Source: Luidia sarsii (taxonomy: Eukaryota > Echinodermata > Asteroidea > Paxillosida > Luidiidae). From it: DNA of 64,000 nucleotides. Within the stretch, counting starts at the first letter, position 1. Each line of letters starts with the position of its first letter. The position numbers and the translations under genes were made by a program. The stretch is from assembly GCA_949987565.1 (NCBI GenBank), contig OX465103.1, positions 22,068,305 to 22,132,304 of the forward strand, given 5' to 3'. Of the stretch, positions 60,798-64,000 are shown one piece after another. A model generated the notes under the pieces. It ran no database searches, was not told the DNA's origin, and saw nothing but the letters and a program-made list of their open reading frames with translations.

Positions 60798-63229
60798 GAC
60801 CCTTCTTACTGACGTCACGTTGCTACTAGACACATCGAGATCCGCCATCTTGGAGTAAATACATACGCTTTCGCTCGCACGTTTGTGTTCGTTTAACGTT
60901 ACGTTAGTCATCATGGCGAATTCGAATGCTGCACGGTCGGCTGATTACAGTTCTCTCGACATTCTCGGCTTTATTGCTGGAAAAGATCCGTACACAATTA
61001 ACCCGCGACAACCATTTCGTCCATCTTTTTAGCGAAAGTGTACGAGTTGCGTCACCGGATATCTTACACGTTTAAAAAAAAAGTGAAAAAGGGTATTTAC
61101 AAAAAACGAAAACAAGAGCTGTTTTTGAAAGACCGAAACAACTAAGAAAAAAATTTAATAGGAAAACAAAACAGAACGAAGACAAGAGCCGTTTCGGAAG
61201 ACCGAAACAAATGGACAAAAAAGGAGAGAAAAAAAATGTATAGAAAAAAACGAAAACAAAAGCTGTTTCGGAAGACCAAACAGCTAAAAATGAATAGAAA
61301 AAAAAAGCACGAAACACTTAAAAAAATCAAAGTTTGCGAGAAAAAAAGTTATGCGGTGTCAGACCAAGCTTTCAGATCCCCGGGACCTCCAGGGTCGTCC
61401 CGTGTGCACGGATCTATAAGAGCTCTTAGGGCCTCGGTACCGGTCCACCGCACGTCCTTCCCTGTCCCCATCCATATAGGCCCGTAGACCCACGCGCCAT
61501 GTGAGGGAGGAAACACAGCGGCCCCTAGACCTTGGCCGCCGAGTCGACCAAACGCATGTGTTCCTGTACGAAGACGCGAACCTGGATTACGAGGACAGTC
61601 CCAGCGTCACAGCGACCCATCTAGATGCGCCACATGCGACGTTGGTGTTTGCGGGAGTTTTTTAAACACCTTATACCGCACTATCGTGCTGAGAAAAAAA
61701 GAAGTTAAAAATACCCCCGGGATCGAACCACGAACCTACACGTTGGCAGGCGAGCGTCTTCCACACAAGGCCACTTGTGTTACGCAACAGTTACGGACAT
61801 CTGATACATGTTAGCGAACCCGATTAAAATTACGGGGCATGGCCGTTGACGGCGGGCTTTTGGATTTCGTCGCGAGTAAAGGGTGCAGCACACTAAAATA
61901 CTTCCGTAAGCCATAATTATTATGCATGGCGCAGTACAATGGCATGCATGTACAACATTGTTCAAGTGAAAATGTTAGTGAGGTTAAGTGAAAATCATGT
62001 CACGTCAGTTAAATTTTACCTTTAATATTGTCGATTCTAAACTCAAGCAAAGTTTCAACCTGAAGCAACATGTACAATACGATAACTCTTCCCAGTTAAA
62101 ATAATGCAGCTTTAATGTCAAGTGACGCATTACACTGACACATGATTATTGAAGACCACCCGAAGCTGATGATCATTGATCAAACGGTACAAATTCGGAT
62201 ATCATAATTATAGATTGAGGGAAGCAGCAAATTGAATGGTTGACAAAAATCGTGTTCTAAACCGCAAGGGGGAAACCACAACTTTACACACATGTTACGT
62301 GGCAGCTGATAAAGTGACAGTAACGAGTTCTTTCCAAGCAGGTACCTTTAAATTCATGTCACGTGATTTATACTCAAAGTGACAATTTTTTTATGAAATA
62401 TAATGACCTCATAATTATTTGGACTCCAGTTAGTTTTGTCTTGAATATTATGGTCCAAGCTAAATTTTCGGTACAGCCACAAGAACCCAGAGACTATTAA
62501 TTTTAGTATGGAACTGAATTGTTCGCATCCAAAGTCAGCTAACTTACCTCGGGGATCTGGCACGTACCATAATTGTTATGGGTGCAGCACACAAAATCCA
62601 TCCAAGATGGCTCCGCCGAGCTGATTATCATAAAGTGTGTACCCACAACTTTTTTTTAATAAGGGGTCTTTGGAGGCTAATTAACTGATACATTGTAGAA
62701 CAAGTGAAGCTAATTAAGACAACCTGGGGGTTCACTCTTCAATTTGGTACGTAATTTGGACCATATCTGGCTTTAAATGTGGCCCTATTTGGCTGTGGAA
62801 GTGGAGGGGTCCATCCCAAAATCCTTGCAGAAATTCGGCTTGGACGGCTACACATTTTGGGGGTGTTTTTTTCTGAGGGTAATTAGCAAAAAATCTAATC
62901 GGCTAAGAGCACTAAAATTGAAAAGAATCTGAGAGATGAAGGTCCAAACTACAATTTTAAGTATAGCTACAAGAACTGAGAGACTTTTGGGCATGGGATA
63001 ATTGACTTTGAAAGTGAGTGTTTTTGTACAGTGTTCAATGGGAGCTCTATCTAGTGTTCTGCACCCTTCCTTATGGGTCATTTTGCGTGTAGGGCGCCCT
63101 CTATCGGTGATCCTTTAGCTAGGTTGCCTGAACGCTGCCAACTGCTGCAGTACTCACTGGCACTGAGCTTGTCAATCTTAGGCTTAGGCCTATAGTAACA
63201 CAGATATCTACTACAAAACAAGCGCTATA
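60798..63229 (+). repeat. Satellite unit 26 (2432 bp), mosaic
   Basis: Begins like tetramer position 1 (cggctgattac at 60938, gaggttaag at 61980). It then has the common cggggatctgg and gctaattaac instead of the position 1 variants, so the type switches between about 61,985 and 62,555. Confidence 0.97.
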
Positions 63230-64000
63230 GACCCTTCTTACTGACGTCACGTTGCTACTAGACACATCGAGATCCGCCATCTTGGAGTAAATACATACGC
63301 TTTCGCTCGCACGTTTGTGTTCGTTTAACGTTACGTTAGTCATCATGGCGAATTCGAATGCTGCACGGTCGGCTTATTACAGTTCTCTCGACATTCTCGG
63401 CTTTATTGCTGGAAAAGATCCGTACACAATTAACCCGCGACAACCATTTCGTCCATCTTTTTAGCGAAAGTGTACGAGTTGCGTCACCGGATATCTTACA
63501 CGTTTAAAAAAAAAGTGAAAAAGGGTATTTACAAAGAACGAAAACAAGAGCTGTTTTTGAAAGACCGAAACAACTAAGAAAAAAATTTAATAGGAAAACA
63601 AAACAGAACGAAGACAAGAGCCGTTTCGGAAGACCGAAACAAATGGACAAAAAAGGAGAGAAAAAAAATGTATAGAAAAAAACGAAAACAAAAGCTGTTT
63701 CGGAAGACCAAACAGCTAAAAATGAATAGAAAAAAAAAGCACGAAACACTTAAAAAAATCAAAGTTTGCGAGAAAAAAAGTTATGCGGTGTCAGACCAAG
63801 CTTTCAGATCCCCGGGACCTCCAGGGTCGTCCCGTGTGCACGGATCTATAAGAGCTCTTAGGGCCTCGGTACCGGTCCACCGCACGTCCTTCCCTGTCCC
63901 CATCCATATAGGCCCGTAGACCCACGCGCCATGTGAGGGAGGAAACACAGCGGCCCCTAGACCTTGGCCGCCGAGTCGACCAAACGCATGTGTTCCTGTA
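63230..64000 (+). repeat. Satellite unit 27, first 771 bp only
   Basis: Cut by the window edge within the GC-rich segment. It has acaaagaacg near 63532, so it is the type of units 11, 17, 21 and 25, not tetramer position 2. Confidence 0.97.

Larger units (their letters stand above)
1..64000 (+). repeat. Macrosatellite array, ~2.43 kb unit, 26 full copies plus one partial
   Basis: The same ~2.43 kb sequence recurs head to tail from the first to the last base. Complete unit lengths are 2427-2436 bp. The spread is explained by a few indels: -3 bp near +1916 (units 1-2), +2 bp (gctaatattaac, units 4-8, 18, 19, 22, 23), -5 bp before the E-box (units 11, 14-17, 21, 25), -1 bp in gaggtttaag (units 18, 19, 22, 23, 26) and single-base homopolymer changes. 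There is no inversion, no inserted element and no unique DNA between units. I recognise no rRNA, histone or snRNA gene in the unit, so this is not one of the usual tandem gene families. Satellite identity and chromosomal location cannot be told from the window. Confidence 0.98.

Noticed and set aside
1..64000. CRISPR array, phage, or bacterial operon system
   Set aside because: The repeats are 2.43 kb without spacers. There are no Cas-like or other bacterial genes and no operon structure, and the motifs are eukaryotic in type.

Overview
The whole 64 kb is one head-to-tail tandem array of a ~2.43 kb unit: 26 complete copies (2427-2436 bp) and a 771 bp partial copy at the right end. All copies are in the same orientation, and no flanking single-copy DNA is visible. 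Unit starts, taken at the motif gacccttctt (phase set by the window start, so arbitrary), are 1, 2432, 4862, 7295, 9730, 12165, 14601, 17037, 19472, 21905, 24338, 26765, 29198, 31630, 34057, 36485, 38913, 41341, 43775, 46208, 48641, 51069, 53503, 55937, 58370, 60798 and 63230. Copies are nearly identical. They differ by scattered substitutions and a handful of small indels, and those indels account for every difference in unit length.

The window looks eukaryotic and most likely animal. It shows long-period satellite organisation, no operons or dense coding, a tRNA-like module with a perfect Pol III B box, a full cAMP-response element beside a YY1-type CCGCCATCTTGG motif and an ATG in good context, and a consensus 5' splice site. 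I cannot name the species or match the satellite to a known family. No open frame exceeds 113 codons, and I recognise no protein. The longer small frames are either A-rich low-complexity sequence or pass-through frames that single-base homopolymer changes open and close.

Layout of one unit, in unit 1 coordinates: 1-240 is a promoter-like module (CRE 13-20, YY1-type site 45-56, ATG 116) with a 39-codon frame. 274-560 is an A-rich tract with three ~70-74 bp sub-repeats. 561-895 is GC-rich unassigned DNA. 897-985 (minus strand) is a tRNA-like module with T-run terminators. 986-1560 is AT-rich spacer. 1561-1820 holds an E-box, a minus-strand splice donor and a minus-strand YY1-like motif. 1821-2431 is spacer with a CTCF-like motif about 135 bp before the next unit's CRE.

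The array has internal structure. Units 1-3, 4-8 and 9-26 are separable blocks by shared variants. Units 18-21 and 22-25 form two copies of a four-unit higher-order repeat (9728 and 9729 bp). Unit 26 starts as a third copy and then switches type. The combination of a macrosatellite unit, a promoter-like module, a possible CTCF site and a Pol III-type module is the most interesting feature. Function is inference.
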